Shown here one piece after another: positions 44,701 to 56,863 of a stretch of DNA of 64,000 nucleotides (the first letter of the stretch is position 1; every line of letters begins with the position of its first letter). This DNA is from Heterostelium album PN500 (lineage: Eukaryota; Evosea; Eumycetozoa; Acytosteliales; Acytosteliaceae), in the NCBI RefSeq assembly GCF_000004825.1, contig NW_008805100.1:1-64000 (forward strand), given 5' to 3'. The translations under genes and the position numbers were made by a program. The notes under the pieces are model-generated. The model saw nothing but the letters and a program-made list of their open reading frames with translations. It did not search any database and was not told where the DNA came from.

Positions 44701-45774
44701 ATTCATCATCACTATCTTCAGACAGGTTCAAACAAGTTTATGACAATGTTAAAACGTGGATTAGTTTATGCACGTATGTCGCCCGATGACAAACAAACAT
44801 TGATAGAAGAGCTTCAGAGAATAGGACTGTATGTTGGTATGTGTGGAGATGGTGCCAACGATTGTGGAGCACTCAAATCTGCACACGTTGGAATTTCACT
44901 ATCAGAGACAGAAGCCTCGATTGCCGCACCATTCACCTCCACAACCACCAATATCACATGTTGTCCAACATTGATCAAAGAAGGACGTGCCTCTCTTGCC
45001 GTATCATTCAAACTCTTCCAATTCATGGGAATGTATTCACTGATTCAATTCATCAGTGTCATCTTCCTCTATTTCATTGCATCGGTACTTGGTAATTGGA
45101 TGTATCTCTATCAGGATCTTTGGATTATCTTCCCACTGGTTATCTTTATGGGTATGACATGTCCATCGGATAAGCTATCAATTAAACGTCCTTCAGGTCG
45201 TCTCATCAGTGGTGCAGTAGTGGGATCACTGCTTGTCCACATCCTAGTTTGTCTTTTATTCCAAACGATAGTATTTTTCACCGTAAGAAAACAACCTTGG
45301 TACAACGAAGAGGTCATCGACGAAGACAACATTGTCACCTACGTAACGACCTCGATGTTTATTTACGCCAACTTCCAATACCTCATAATGGCACTGTCAT
45401 TCTCATTCGGTAAACCATTCCTAAAGCCGCTCTATACCAACAAACTATTGTTCTTGGCATACAGTATATCACTGACCACCTCACTACTCCTCGTATTCGC
45501 TCCGACTTCCAAGATATGGGAGATCGGACAACTCCGATTGGTTCCACTAAGATGGCGTTTCACCCTGATCGGAATTGTCGTAGCAAATCTCGCTGCCAAC
45601 CTCCTAGTTGAATTCAGTTTCGTCTACTACAAACTACGTTCGAAAAAGAAAAAACAATTCCACTACGATCAGATCTTCTCTAAAGACGCCCCAAAAGATG
45701 AAAGAATTTCAAAAGAAGAAAATATTGTATTGTTACCAATTAGTAATTTAAAACAAAATCATCGTAATAATTAA
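41765..45774 (+). CDS. P5B-type cation-transporting ATPase (ATP13A-like)
   Basis: Three exons (41765-42561/2, 42629-42859, 42928-45774), 1291 residues. P-type ATPase with actuator motif MLTGESVPVTK; membrane motif PPALPIAMT, where PPALP marks group P5B (ATP13A2-5); phosphorylation site CFDKTGTLTEEG (Asp about 627); ATP-binding KGSPEM; VTGDNPLTAI; and the hinge MCGDGANDCGALKSAHVGIS. The N-terminus has a 190-residue disordered region, then the P5-type hydrophobic segment (FWILTILTGGLLLLFFHW). Animal P5B pumps sit in late endosomes/lysosomes and some export polyamines. In Dictyostelium a P5 pump (Kil2) acts in phagosomes; whether this is its orthologue cannot be decided here. Confidence 0.92.
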
Positions 45775-45791
45775 AAATTAATTAAAAATAG

Positions 45792-45825
<34 letters not shown>

Positions 45826-46088
45826 TTATCATTATTATTTCTTAAATGTCCAAAAAAATAATTCTATTTTTAATTTTATATTTTTCCGCATTTTTTAACC
45901 AAAATTTTAAAGAAAGGAATTTTTTGATTTTTTTTTTTTTTAATGACTTTTGAAAAGCAAAAAAATTTATCCAATTTCATATCTTATCATTTTTTCATTT
46001 AACAATATCTTTTTTGTAATATTAATGGATTATTATTAAATAATAATATATTTGTACATAATAATTATATCATTTTTCCAAAATAACA
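45775..46088. other. Short AT-rich intergenic region with TA microsatellite
   Basis: Contains an (AT)n run at about 45790-45812 followed by T8. The remainder is the promoter side of the RNA ligase gene, with no specific element recognised. Confidence 0.5.
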
Positions 46089-48124
46089 ATGTCATCAACA
46101 ACTGCAACTACACCAGCATCATTCGCTGATTGCTTTACATCAGCAACACCAACAACAACAGCTTCAACAACAACAACAACTCCAACACCAGTTAATAACA
46201 ATAATAATAATAATAATAAGAAATTCAATAATAATAATAACAATGGTAATAAAAAAGTAAATACACCATCAATTTTCAGTGAAGAACAAATTCAGAATGT
46301 TTGTAAGGAATTCAAATTGAAAGAGAATGATCTTTTACCTTTTACCGCACAGGATCCTGTCAATAATAATCAATTACAGGGTTTGGTCGTAAAGGATATC
46401 AATGATTTCATCTTGATGAAATTGAATAGTATCGATCTCTTGGAGTATCAATACATTCATGTCGTTCCGAAATTGAAAAAGTATCAATCAAATGCATTAC
46501 CAAATGTATCATTTCAACGTTATTACATTGCAAATAAATGGAACGGTAAATTATCAATACAACAACAACAACAACAACAACAACAGCAATAAAAATAACA
46601 TATCTCTAACTAATATCTTATTCTTTAATTAGGTATGAATATTCAAGTATTTAAATACTTTGATAATGATGGAAATCAATTCATTGGATGTAGACCAAGA
46701 ACATCTCACTTTTTAGCAAACAATAAGAATGGAAATGTATTGGATATCGTCAGTGGAATATTGTCACGTGATCAAGTAGATGAATCACAGGTTAACAGTA
46801 CCTTTAAGAGTGGTAGTCCTTTGTTGTTGTCCAAGTTGGTCGGTGATAGCAATTGTAGATCAATGTCATTCGAGTTGTGTGGTAGTTTGGTTCCACACAT
46901 TGTAAAGTACGACTTTGAAGCAGAGTTGAAACCATTGATGATGATTTCGCTCGACGGAACAGTCTCACCGGTCATCTCATCGCCAGACACTGACATCGTT
47001 GTCAGTCCAACACCGATTGGAATGCGTGATCTCTTGGAACCAGTGGTCAATCAAATCAAATCCGATCTACTCGCCAAGAATCAATCGTACAGACAACAAA
47101 ACCAACTCTCTGAGAACATGTATTGGTTCAACCATTTCCTCGAGGAAGGCAGAGTATTGTATATTTTGAATGAACAGAATCAACTGGGTGTTCCAAGTGG
47201 TAACATCTTTGCAATTAAACCAAATGATACTGATAAGGTAAATTAATATTACACAAGGCAATCAATTAATCAACAATCAAATTACTAACTTTATTTTTTT
47301 TAATATTATAGTTTCATTGGGAACAATTTGATAATGGAATTCAAACAAAGATATTAATGATTGTACACGAGTTGAAAGAGAAAGGTTCACCAGTCAACAA
47401 GACAACACTTCAAGCAGAGCTGGGATTGGATCAATATTCTTGGTCGAAATGGGAAGATGATATTATGGACTTGGCCATCTTGCCAGAGTATGATGCAACC
47501 AAAGTAACTGCAGCACCAAAGAAGAAGGGTCAAACTTCACCAACCAATGGTGCTGATACCAACTCGAAACAAATAGTATCTAATGAGAATCAACGTTTGG
47601 TTATCACTGTCGGTTATCCAGCATCTGGAAAGAGTTACTTTGCTTCAAAGTTGGCTCAACGTGGCTGGATGCGTGTCAACCAAGACGAACTGGGAACTCG
47701 TAAAAAGTGCGAAGACAATTTGGCTCAGTACTTGAAGCGTGGTGACAGTGTCATTGTCGATCGTTGTAACTTTGATATTCAACAACGTCGTTCATGGCTC
47801 AAGATTGGAAAGCAACACGGTGTCAAGAATATCTTGATCCTCTGGTTCAAGATCGATGCCGACCTCTGCAAGAAGAGAATCGTCGTACGTGAAGATCACC
47901 CTACCATCCCAAAAGGAAACGAAGGTATCGAAATCATTTCAAAGTTCCAAAACATGTTTGTAGATCCAATGGATATCGAAGGTTTCTCAAACATCGAAAC
48001 AATCAACTCTGAGGAGGAATCAAACTTGGCACTAGAGAGGTTCGCTCAGATGGTAGCTCAACCAACAATCGAAGAATCAAATATCACAAATCTTTCATCA
48101 TTAACCATCGAGGCTGCTGTTTAA
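46089..48124 (+). CDS. RNA ligase fused to a P-loop polynucleotide kinase-like domain
   Basis: Three exons (46089-46545, 46633-47237, 47312-48124), 624 residues. After a Thr/Asn-rich leader, a nucleotidyltransferase core is visible once the first intron is removed. Motif I is KWNGMN (adenylated Lys about 150, the codon just before the intron), followed by GCRPRTSHFL, motif III FELCG (Glu about 233), motif IV EGRVLYIL and a motif V-like FAIKP. This order fits Rnl-type ATP-dependent RNA ligases. The C-terminal 170 residues have Walker A GYPASGKS (about 455-462), VNQDELGTRKKCE and VIVDRCNFD, as in 5'-polynucleotide kinases. Ligation and end-healing in one chain suggests RNA repair or tRNA/mRNA splicing. 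The CAA repeat at 46560-46589 lies in intron 1. Confidence 0.82.
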
Positions 48125-48905
48125 AAAATGCATTCACTTTATTATGTACAATATTAAAATAAAATAAAATAATATTTAAATAAATAAATTATTAAAAAAA
48201 AAAAAAAAGATATTTAAATCAATTAGTGGTAAATTTTGGAACCAATACAAATTATTTATCTATGAATAACTTAATAATACACTCAATCGACATTTCTTTT
48301 TAAATCTAAGATTTTATTTAATATCTCCTAGTCATTTGTTTTTAAAAAAAGATCTCAAAAAAATCAAAAAAAAATCTATGAATAAAATTTTTTCAACACA
48401 ATACCTCATGTTTCTCAAATCTACTGATCTTGTTTAGATCTGAGGAATTCATTATGTAATGTAAGATAAAAGAATTTTCATTAAAAATTTCAAGGATTAA
48501 AGAAATTTCTTTATCGAATAACAAAAACAGGTTTATATATCCTGCGATAATTATACAAAGATCTTGAAATAAAAAACCAAAAAAAAAAAAAAGGTGTGAT
48601 GGTCATAAGGATCTTATGATGATCGAAAAAGAATAATCTTCTAAAAATGGTGATTATTTTTATCCCAGACAGTAAACTTTATTCTTTTTGCCCCACTTGC
48701 CACCAACTGAACTACAAAGAGTAGAATATCCAAATTATCTTTATAATTATTTTTTTACTATTTTTTTTGTATCGAGATCCATCATCACCAACTACTAACA
48801 AATCTATTCTATCTTAAGACACACATTTATTTTCGAGCTTTCGATATTTTTATATTCTCTTTTATTTATTTATTTTATATATATAAACTTATATATTTTT
48901 AGAAA
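48125..48905. other. Intergenic region upstream of the ComC-like gene
   Basis: AT-rich. A small hairpin (TCATAA/TTATGA, 48603-48619) follows a CCAAAAAAAAAAAAAAGG run. No gene or RNA supported. Confidence 0.45.
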
Positions 48906-51900
48906 ATGTATAAAATAAGTTTTTTAATAACATTTTTTTTATTTATTAATATTGGTCATGGACAACAATCTTTTTGGTTATATGAACTAGAGTCAACAGC
49001 CAATAGTTGTGGAAATGAACTTATCCGAGTTTCAACATATTTAAATAATACTTGTTATGATATTAATAATGGTGCATCATTACGATTTACATTTAACATT
49101 ACATCCAAAGAAGTTGTCAGATATAGTTATTCTGAACATAATTGTGCTGGTAGTTCTGGTTTTGTAAAATATTCTCTTGAAACTTGCTATTCAAAAATAA
49201 AGTACACCTACCGAAATGAACCACCTATCGAACTTGGAGGATTCGCTGCCTTAGAACGTGTACCATCAAATAGGTAAGTAAAAATTTAATTATCTTTAAT
49301 TTTTTTTAAACTCTCAAATATTTACTATCTTATATAAATTCAAGTCCAAAAGCTTGTGGTTATTATGAAAGTCATAGACATTTATTGAAATTAAATAGTT
49401 GTGGAAAAGTTAATCCAGCTTTCAACGCATATATGACTGCTGGAAGTGATACAAATATTGTAGGAAATATTTATACGATACAATGTCCTACTACTGACAC
49501 AACAATTTTTTCGAAATGTACTGCCAATGAATACTTTGTCACCGGTATTGTTACTCCAACTTCAATTGTATGGGGAGTATCGATCAGTGTTATCACTGGT
49601 CTAAAATTACAATTGGATCCATTCGCAAACAACTATAAATTCAAATATAAATATAGTGTAGAATACTATGACCCTTCGGCACAAGTTTATAAAATGGCAT
49701 GTTCATCGATTTGGGAAACTGATGGTTGCACCATTAATCTTGACAACTTGTATAGTTACACCAAAATTAGAATAAGAAATCTTGGTGATCCTATTATAGC
49801 ATCAGTTTCTGATTCAGAATATGTATCAAATGATATTTCATTGCCACAAAGTATGTAAATTGTCATTTTTAAATTTACTTGATATTTACTTATTTTTTCT
49901 CAGAACCAATAGTGAATTCAATTTCCATTGCGGAATATGGTACAAAATGGGTATATTTCGATTATCAAATAAGCAATCTTCCAACAACATTTAATGTTTC
50001 TGTTAATGGAGTTTACATTCCTTCATGTTCATCTTTTCCTTTTTGTAGAGTTGATGGTCTTCCTCTTGGAGGAAATATATCAATCCAAGTTTCTTCCTCC
50101 AATGCACAAGGAACATCTAATACCTTAACAAATTATGTTGTTTTGTATAATCAATTGACCACTCCTATAATATCATCTGTTATCCCATCTGAAAATCAAA
50201 TAGTTGCAACATACTCTTCAACTCAAGGTATTCCTTCAACAACTACCTATACTGTACAACTAGACGGTGTAAATGTTCCTCAATGTACAGGAAGAACAAC
50301 TACATCTTGTACTATAACAGGACTACCAACCCATTTCCAAAATAATTTGGTTGTCATTGCAACCAATGATGGTGATAGTAAATCATCTGATCCATTCAAC
50401 GTTGTATATATTGGTAAGTTATAAAAAACAAAGTTATAATCCATTCATTCCAATAATATTAATTATTTATTTTTTAGAACCTACTTTAAGTTCAATTAAT
50501 GTTACAACAAAAACCAAATCTATTTATTTCGAATATAACGGTAATCCAACACCATCTTCATATAATGTTTTGGTCAATGGTATATCCCAGCCAGATTGTT
50601 CCACAACTAATTCCTGTTTAGTAAGTGGATTACAACCAGCTTCACCTTTTTCCATTACAATCACTGGTACTAATTTCATGGGTACTTCTGTTCCTGTATT
50701 ATGGAGCGGAACTACATATCCAACTGTAACCAAGCCAACCATAACAACAAATCCATCTCCCAATCAAATTATTGTTGATTTTTCATCGACTGGTGGAGTT
50801 CCAAATGAAATTTATTATACTGTAAAGTTGGATAATGTTGATTATCCATCATGCACACATATTGTGACCACCCAATGTATTCTAAATGGTCTCGAAGCTC
50901 AATATTTACATACTATTACCGTTTCTGTTTCAAGTGATGGAGATAGTTTTGATGATTCAACAATAGTTAATTTCCAAGGTTTTTATTTAATATTTTTAAT
51001 TTAAACTTTTATTTTAATACTAATTTACTTTTCAATTCAATTTATAGAACCTGTTATGTCTCCAATTGTGATCGATACCAAAACAACAAAGTCCATCAAC
51101 TTTACCTATTCTGCTTCAAACAATCCTACTTCCTATCAAGTAACATTAAATGGAGTAATACAATCTCAATGTTCAACTACAACTGTGTGTTTGGTAAGCG
51201 GACTTGCACCAGGATCAGAATATAATATTTTAGTAACAGCAACCAATAATGTCGGTACATCTCCGAGTGTAATGTCCACTGGAAATCTTTTTGATGCTGT
51301 TGGAGTTCCATCGATTTCAGCAACACCATCGGTTAATAAGATTATTGTTAATTATGTTGCAACTGGTGGAGTACCAGATCAAACTAAATATACCATTAAA
51401 TTAGATAACAAGAATGTCGTTGGATGTGAAAGTATTTCATTGACAACTTGTACAATCACTGGTCTTGAAGTAGAATTCCAACACAATATCATTGTTATAG
51501 CAACCAATGATGGATTTTCTCAGCAGAATTCCACAGATGTTGTATTCTTGACACCAGTTATGGACCAACTTCAAGTAGAAAAGAGAACCAAATCAATTCA
51601 ATTTTCTTACTCTGCCACCCAGAATCCAATAAAGTATACAGTATTATTCAATGGAGAGGAGCAGACCTCTTGTTCAACCAGTACCAATTGTTTGATATCC
51701 AATCTAATCCCAGGTTCTACATATTCAATCTCTGTTACTGCCACAAATACTGCTGGAGAGTCGAGTGTCCCTGCTCTATCATCTGGTAACTTGTATTCAA
51801 CTGTTGGCTCGCCAAGTGTAACTGCAACACCTTCAAGTGGTCAAATCATTGTAGATTACTCGTCAACTGATGGCATTCCAAATGAAACATTGTATTCGAC

Positions 51901-53878
51901 CAAAATTGATAATGTTGTTGTCTCTGGTTGTAACAATATTTCAACACTTCAATGTACCATTACAGGATTAAACTGGCAATTCCGACATAATATCTTGGTT
52001 GAAGCTTTCAATGATGGTGATATCAAAGAAAACTCGACCGATGTTATTTACTTGGCACCAACAATCAATCCAATTATCATTGTTGAAATCCGAACCAATA
52101 GTATTTCATTTAATTACTCTGCAACCCATAATCCAACCAGTTACAATGTCACTGTAAATTCTGTTGTTCAAGACAATTGCTCAGATACCACCACTTGTAA
52201 AGTTACAGGACTTGTGCCAGGTTCAGAAGTCTCCATTTCCATTGAAGCAACCAATTATGTTGGAACTTCAGTTCCATCATTGATTACCAAACAACTATAT
52301 CCATCGATCTCATCACCATCGATTAATGCCAAAACTACCTACAATAGTATTACTGTGACTTACAATTCAACTGGTGGTGTTCCAACAGAGACTCTCTATA
52401 CCACTCAGTTGGATGACGTTGATGTTGTAGGTTGCGTCCAAACCAAAGAACTAGAATGTTTAATCACTGGACTTTTACCATTGTTTACACACAATGTTAC
52501 TGTAATTGCTTCCAATGATGGTTTAGTTGAATCTACCAAGCTAAATGTTACTTCAAATGACGATTTTCCATTAGATAACTTATCATTCACCAAGACTACA
52601 CCAACTTTGTCGTTGATCACTTCTTACTGGACCGTTCCAGTTGGTGGAGAATCAGGAAAGACTTTCTATGATCTCTCTATTTCAATGGATAATTCATCTT
52701 GGTCCATCCAATGCGCAGACATCCAAACCGCGGCTTGTGAAGTAGATAATCTTATTCCAAGTACACTCTATTACCTAAGAGTAACAGCCAAGAATACAAT
52801 CTTTGATTCAATCTACGACTACACATCGATGAAAACTTTAAATCCATCGGCAGATCAGTGTCAATGTAATAACAATGGTTATTGCGATGCTTCCTCTGGA
52901 GAATGTATTTGTAATTCCGGTTGGATTGGATCGAATTGTGGTATTAAATATGACAAACCACCAACTAACAATCCACCAGAAGTAAAACCAAATCCAAACT
53001 ATCCAGGTGTAGATGTAGATAATGGAGGTAAAGATTCTAAAGCATCGTTCTATCTGAATAGAATCATCGAAAAGGCAAATGGAACTGAGGAAGTATTCAG
53101 TTTGTTATTCTCTGAATTGACATGGTCACTCACCAATAATGTTGGTCAAGTAGTTGAACATCCATCCACCGGTCAGAAAGTTACAATGAACCAATGGACC
53201 TACACAACCACTATTCCAAAGGCCCAATCGCTCAGTGTTAAATTCACACAGTATCTTCCAATTGGTGATGAAACAGTACCCGATTTCCCAATGGAGTTTG
53301 CCGGTGAAAAGTTTAATTTGACATTGGGTTCGCTCAAATATCAAATCGATATTAAGAAATGGAGTTTCCAATCGGATACCAATGTGCTCGAGATCCAATC
53401 GACCATCGTTAATTCACCGGACAACAGCGACTGCTATGAACTACCAGAGTTGGTTTCTTCAGAGACCTCACAAGTAACTACCGTTATCCTACAACAACCA
53501 AACGGTGACTATCTATACGGTAGATTTAGTAAGCGTATTCTACTCGATCAAATACCAAGACTATCAACCATTTCGATCAGTTCATCAAATGAATCCTCTA
53601 CCTCTGTAATTTCGATTGTCGTTGAATACTTTGATCAAGAACTATCGATTGATCCAGAGATATCTATTCTACCATTCAACGAAAACTCCTCTAAACTTCC
53701 AGAGTCTAAATGTAATGATAAGAAATCTGATAACAAATGGAAAATCATTGTTGGTGCTGTAGTTGGTGGAGTTGGATTGATTGCTGCTGCAACTGTAACA
53801 ACTTTACTCATCAAGAAATATAGATTAAAGAAAAGAAACAACGATAGATTAGCGACAAAATTAAGAAATATTTCTTAA
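48906..53878 (+). CDS. ComC-like adhesion/receptor protein with FN3-like repeats, EGF domain and TM
   Basis: Five exons (48906-49273, 49345-49850, 49904-50413, 50478-50978, 51048-53878), 1571 residues. Signal peptide MYKISFLITFFLFINIGHG; a Cys-containing N-terminal domain of about 290 residues; then about ten beta-sandwich repeats of FN3/IPT type. These alternate NPTSYNVTVN...C..T..C.V.GL.PGS and GGVP..T.YT.KLD...V..C..I units, each pair with two spaced Cys. Then come an EGF module (CQCNNNGYCDASSGECIC), a roughly 250-residue ComC-type domain, one TM helix (IIVGAVVGGVGLIAAATVTT, about 1526-1550) and a short basic tail. Introns 2-4 fall at repeat boundaries in phase 1, which fits exon-wise repeat duplication. 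Likely cell-cell contact or self-recognition; ligand unknown. Confidence 0.85.
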
Positions 53879-54049
53879 ACAAATAAAATAAAATAATTGA
53901 AAAAAATTCCAAAATAAACAACACAAAAAATAGTGAAATGATAATAGTTTTTGAAGATATGATATACTTGATATCTTCATATTAATGAGATAAATATTAA
54001 AAAAATGTTATCTAAAAGAATAAATTGTAATGAAAATCCTTATATTTAT

Positions 54050-54375
54050 TTAATTGGTCATGGCAGTGAGGGTGGTTGAACCAATGTTAGTGACAGTCAA
54101 ATATGCACCACCAAAAGGTCTCTCATAGAACTCAGTTTCTTTGCCTGCAAGTATTTGCTCTTCAGCAGGTGATGTACCTGCTTGGAATCTTACACGACCG
54201 GTATTCTCACCGGCGTTGCTAACGGTGAGTCTAGTATTGAAAGGCCATGTCCATGTTGGAATACCTGTTTGTGATTGTCCTGGTCTAAAAAATTACATAA
54301 TTTAAGGAGTTAGTAAATAAAAATAAGTTAACTTTATTTGATTGATACATGCGATAGTACCCACGGTCCTGCCAT
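54050..54375 (-). CDS. Small beta-rich protein, unknown
   Basis: Exon 1 is 54375-54365 (ATGGCAGGACC), exon 2 is 54284-54050; 81 residues. It starts MAGPPGQSQTGIPTWTWPFN, then LTVSNAGENTGRVRFQAG, and ends with YERPFGGAYLTVTNIGSTTL. The alternating hydrophobic/polar pattern (LTVSNAG, GRVRFQAG, AYLTVTNIG) suggests a small beta-sandwich. The donor GTGGGT is chosen because it is the only one giving an open, in-phase join; the more common-looking GTACTA or GTATCA donors do not. It has no Cys and no signal peptide. Its exonic G+C is high, hinting at strong expression. Family not recognised. Confidence 0.65.
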
Positions 54376-55272
54376 TGAATTTCTTTCTTTCTTTCTTTTA
54401 TTTTGGAGAGAAAATAAAAGTATATCTTTGTTTGTTTGATAATGGTGTTAGATGGTGAAACAATTCTATTTATATCTATAGGTCTTTGTCTCCCACCTCA
54501 CACCACAAAACACAAAACAATCAAAATTAGTTTGATGTTCACCTCAGATATTTTCGAATGTACATAATCTGAACATGTTCTTTGATTCAATCAAAATGTA
54601 AAAAAAATATCTTTTAGAACCCAATTTGCATCAACCAAAATATAAAAAAATAGTTTTTGTCAATCAATATGCAACTTTTTTAAATCTGATATTAAATCCT
54701 TTTTGTTTTTGTTCAGATCGACAGTACTTGTTTAGATACAGTGGGGTTAAAGATTCTTTCAGTAAAAGAATTTCTTATTTATGTTTTATCTAAACATAAA
54801 ATATTTAAGAAAAAGAGAACTTTTGGTCGTTGTCGCACCTTACAATATAAAAAATAATCTAGTATATAGTTATCCCAGTCAGATTCTACCAATTTTTAAA
54901 TCTGAACGAACAGGTGTAGTTTTTTTGTTTTTTTTTTTTTTTACTGTATTCTTTTTCTTAATTTTTACTAAATAAAAAAAAAATAAATAAATATGGAATA
55001 CAAATTATATTAATTGCTTTATAAATATGATCAAGATTATACTTTGCATGAAGTATGGTTGATATATTTTCTAATTTATTTTCTGTGAACGAAACAAAAT
55101 TTTTTAATTCCTTTTTTCCTAGAAGTCAAAATAATATAAAATTTTATATGAATATCCTAAAATACTTTTGGTTTAGAAACATGTTCGTCTTCATACAATC
55201 TTTAAATTTTTATTTATTTATTTATCAACTGTCTAATAAGTATTAGGATACAAAGAAAGAAAAACAAAAAAA
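54376..55272. other. Bidirectional AT-rich intergenic region
   Basis: Separates two divergent small genes. CTTTCTTTCTTTCTTTTATTTT follows the small gene's start; CCACCTCACACCACAAAACAC at about 54495 is C-rich. Short open frames at 54781 and 55055 run through T-runs and are not credible genes. Confidence 0.5.
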
Positions 55273-55719
55273 ATGGGTGTTATGGAATACTTTTATACTC
55301 AAAAGGAAATTGAAGAAGCATCAAAGAACTACAAACTAAAGTATGAATTGCTTTTAAGATTTGCCGATTGTTCAGACTCTTGGGCAGATATGATGGCACA
55401 CACCGAATTCCGTGTCGATCTAAATCAATACTACCAAGAGAGATCCACCAATAACACACTGAATGAAAGCCAACCAAAAGAACAAAGAGTTTCACTTTCA
55501 AAGATCAACCTTGCATCGATTCAGAGCAATGCCGACGATGACGAAGATGACGATGTCGAACTCACAGAACAGGATAGAATCTATAAAAAGAAATTCAATG
55601 ATCTCTACAATCTAATGATGGAAGATCAATCAGACGATGACATGGATACCTATCTTCAAGATCATTTCCCTTTTTCAAAACAAGGACAACTCAATAGATC
55701 ATTACCATTCCACGAATAA
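55273..55719 (+). CDS. Acidic hypothetical protein
   Basis: Single exon, 148 residues. It begins MGVMEYFYTQKEIEEASKNY. The N-terminal 55 residues look helical, with aromatic and charged residues (YELLLRFADCSDSWADMMAH). The rest is acidic and Ser/Asn-rich (NADDDEDDDVELTEQD), then a second possibly helical stretch (YKKKFNDLYNLMMEDQSDDD). There is no signal peptide or TM. The start is supported by an A-rich leader. No family recognised; disordered regulatory or nuclear protein is a guess. Confidence 0.7.
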   Translation: MGVMEYFYTQKEIEEASKNYKLKYELLLRFADCSDSWADMMAHTEFRVDLNQYYQERSTNNTLNESQPKEQRVSLSKINLASIQSNADDDEDDDVELTEQDRIYKKKFNDLYNLMMEDQSDDDMDTYLQDHFPFSKQGQLNRSLPFHE

Positions 55720-55795
55720 AAAAAAGTAGAATAATAGAATAATAAATAATAATAAACTATATAATATATATATTTAAAATCTAATATAATCTTAT

Positions 55796-56863
55796 TTATT
55801 CTTTACTTTCTTTATTTGAATCATTAGAATTAACATCATCATCTTCTTTGATTGTAGTTGTTGTTGTTGTAGTTGTAGTTGTCAAAGTTAGATTATCTGT
55901 ATTATTGTTATTATTGTTATTATTAATAATGGTATTGGTTGTTTTTAAAATTGCTATATTCTCTTTCTCTATCAGTGTCAATTCGCAGTTATAATGATTC
56001 GCTATCCATTTGAAAGTTGTCGGTCTAAAGAAACAGATGTGAGTGATATCTCTTGGGTAATGCCAAGTCGGGAACATTTCATCGTTCTTCAAGAACTGTG
56101 TCATGATCAACAGATGACCACTACTCTTTTTTAATAGCGAGTGTCTATGTGAAAGTATCCTATCGAGATCGTTCTTTGGTGATTTAAAATGTTCTATTGC
56201 TTCTGTGCATGTTATAAAATCGAATGGTTTCAATTCTGTTTCTTCTTCTTTTTGTATTTGTTGTTCTTGTTGTTGTTGTTGTTTATCATCTTCTTTCTTT
56301 TCATTATCTTGTTGTTGTTGTTGTTGCTGTTTATCTGTAAATTGTTTAACTTTATCGTTTGGCATAAAGAAAGGATCGTAGTTTTCCATTTTTATTTGTT
56401 GTTCACCGAACAATATCGAGAGTGTTGGTCCTGGTCCACATCCGTAATCCAATCCATAGTCTGACTTGTCAGCAGAGAGTAGTGGTAGTAGCGAATCTAG
56501 AGCAGGCTTCAAGAATGCAACATACTTTGCGTCGTGTGCAGAGTTGTTGTGGAAGTAGTAACGCGACTTCTCTTTGTCTTCGGTGACGTGAAACTCTGGG
56601 TGAACGAAAACCAATGTGCATGTCGGACAATCGTAATACTCTTTCTTGAATGCCGATGAGTAGTGTTTCGTTTCACTGTTCAAACACAAAGGACACGTAG
56701 GAATCGACAAGGTAAACTTGTTTTTAACGACGATAGCACCTGTTTCTTCATCTCTAAAACTAATATTACTGTTTTTATGTTTGTTTCTTTTATTTTTATT
56801 TCGTTTATTATTAACATTATCATTTTTTCTTTTCTTATCATCTGTAGTAGTAGTTGATTCCAT
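55796..56863 (-). CDS. Zinc-ribbon class I methyltransferase, bacterial-like
   Basis: Single exon, 355 residues. After a Lys/Asn-rich leader there is a zinc ribbon with CPLC (57-60) and CPTC (78-81), then LVFVHPEFHVTEDKEKSRYY. The SAM-binding loop is LDYGCGPGP (138-146), with NYDPFF after it. The core continues FDFITCTEAIEHFKSPKNDL, LIMTQFL, WHYPRDITHICFFRPTTFKW and ILKT. This arrangement (four-Cys ribbon plus Methyltransf_23-type core, with D-P-F-F and WHY--D-TH--F) is typical of a family widespread in bacteria. A Gln/Glu-rich insert of about 45 residues and an Asn/Thr tail are dictyostelid embellishments. The target is unknown. Lack of introns and family distribution hint at transfer from bacteria. 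Confidence 0.75.
   Translation of the reverse strand: MESTTTTDDKKRKNDNVNNKRNKNKRNKHKNSNISFRDEETGAIVVKNKFTLSIPTCPLCLNSETKHYSSAFKKEYYDCPTCTLVFVHPEFHVTEDKEKSRYYFHNNSAHDAKYVAFLKPALDSLLPLLSADKSDYGLDYGCGPGPTLSILFGEQQIKMENYDPFFMPNDKVKQFTDKQQQQQQQDNEKKEDDKQQQQQEQQIQKEEETELKPFDFITCTEAIEHFKSPKNDLDRILSHRHSLLKKSSGHLLIMTQFLKNDEMFPTWHYPRDITHICFFRPTTFKWIANHYNCELTLIEKENIAILKTTNTIINNNNNNNNTDNLTLTTTTTTTTTTIKEDDDVNSNDSNKESKE

Noticed and set aside
46560-46592. Poly-Gln tract at the end of an exon
   Set aside because: The preceding GTAAAT donor and the following TTAG acceptor restore ligase motif I, so the CAA run is intronic.
54781-55246. Two short plus-strand frames in the spacer
   Set aside because: They run through T-homopolymers and have no family features or good start context.
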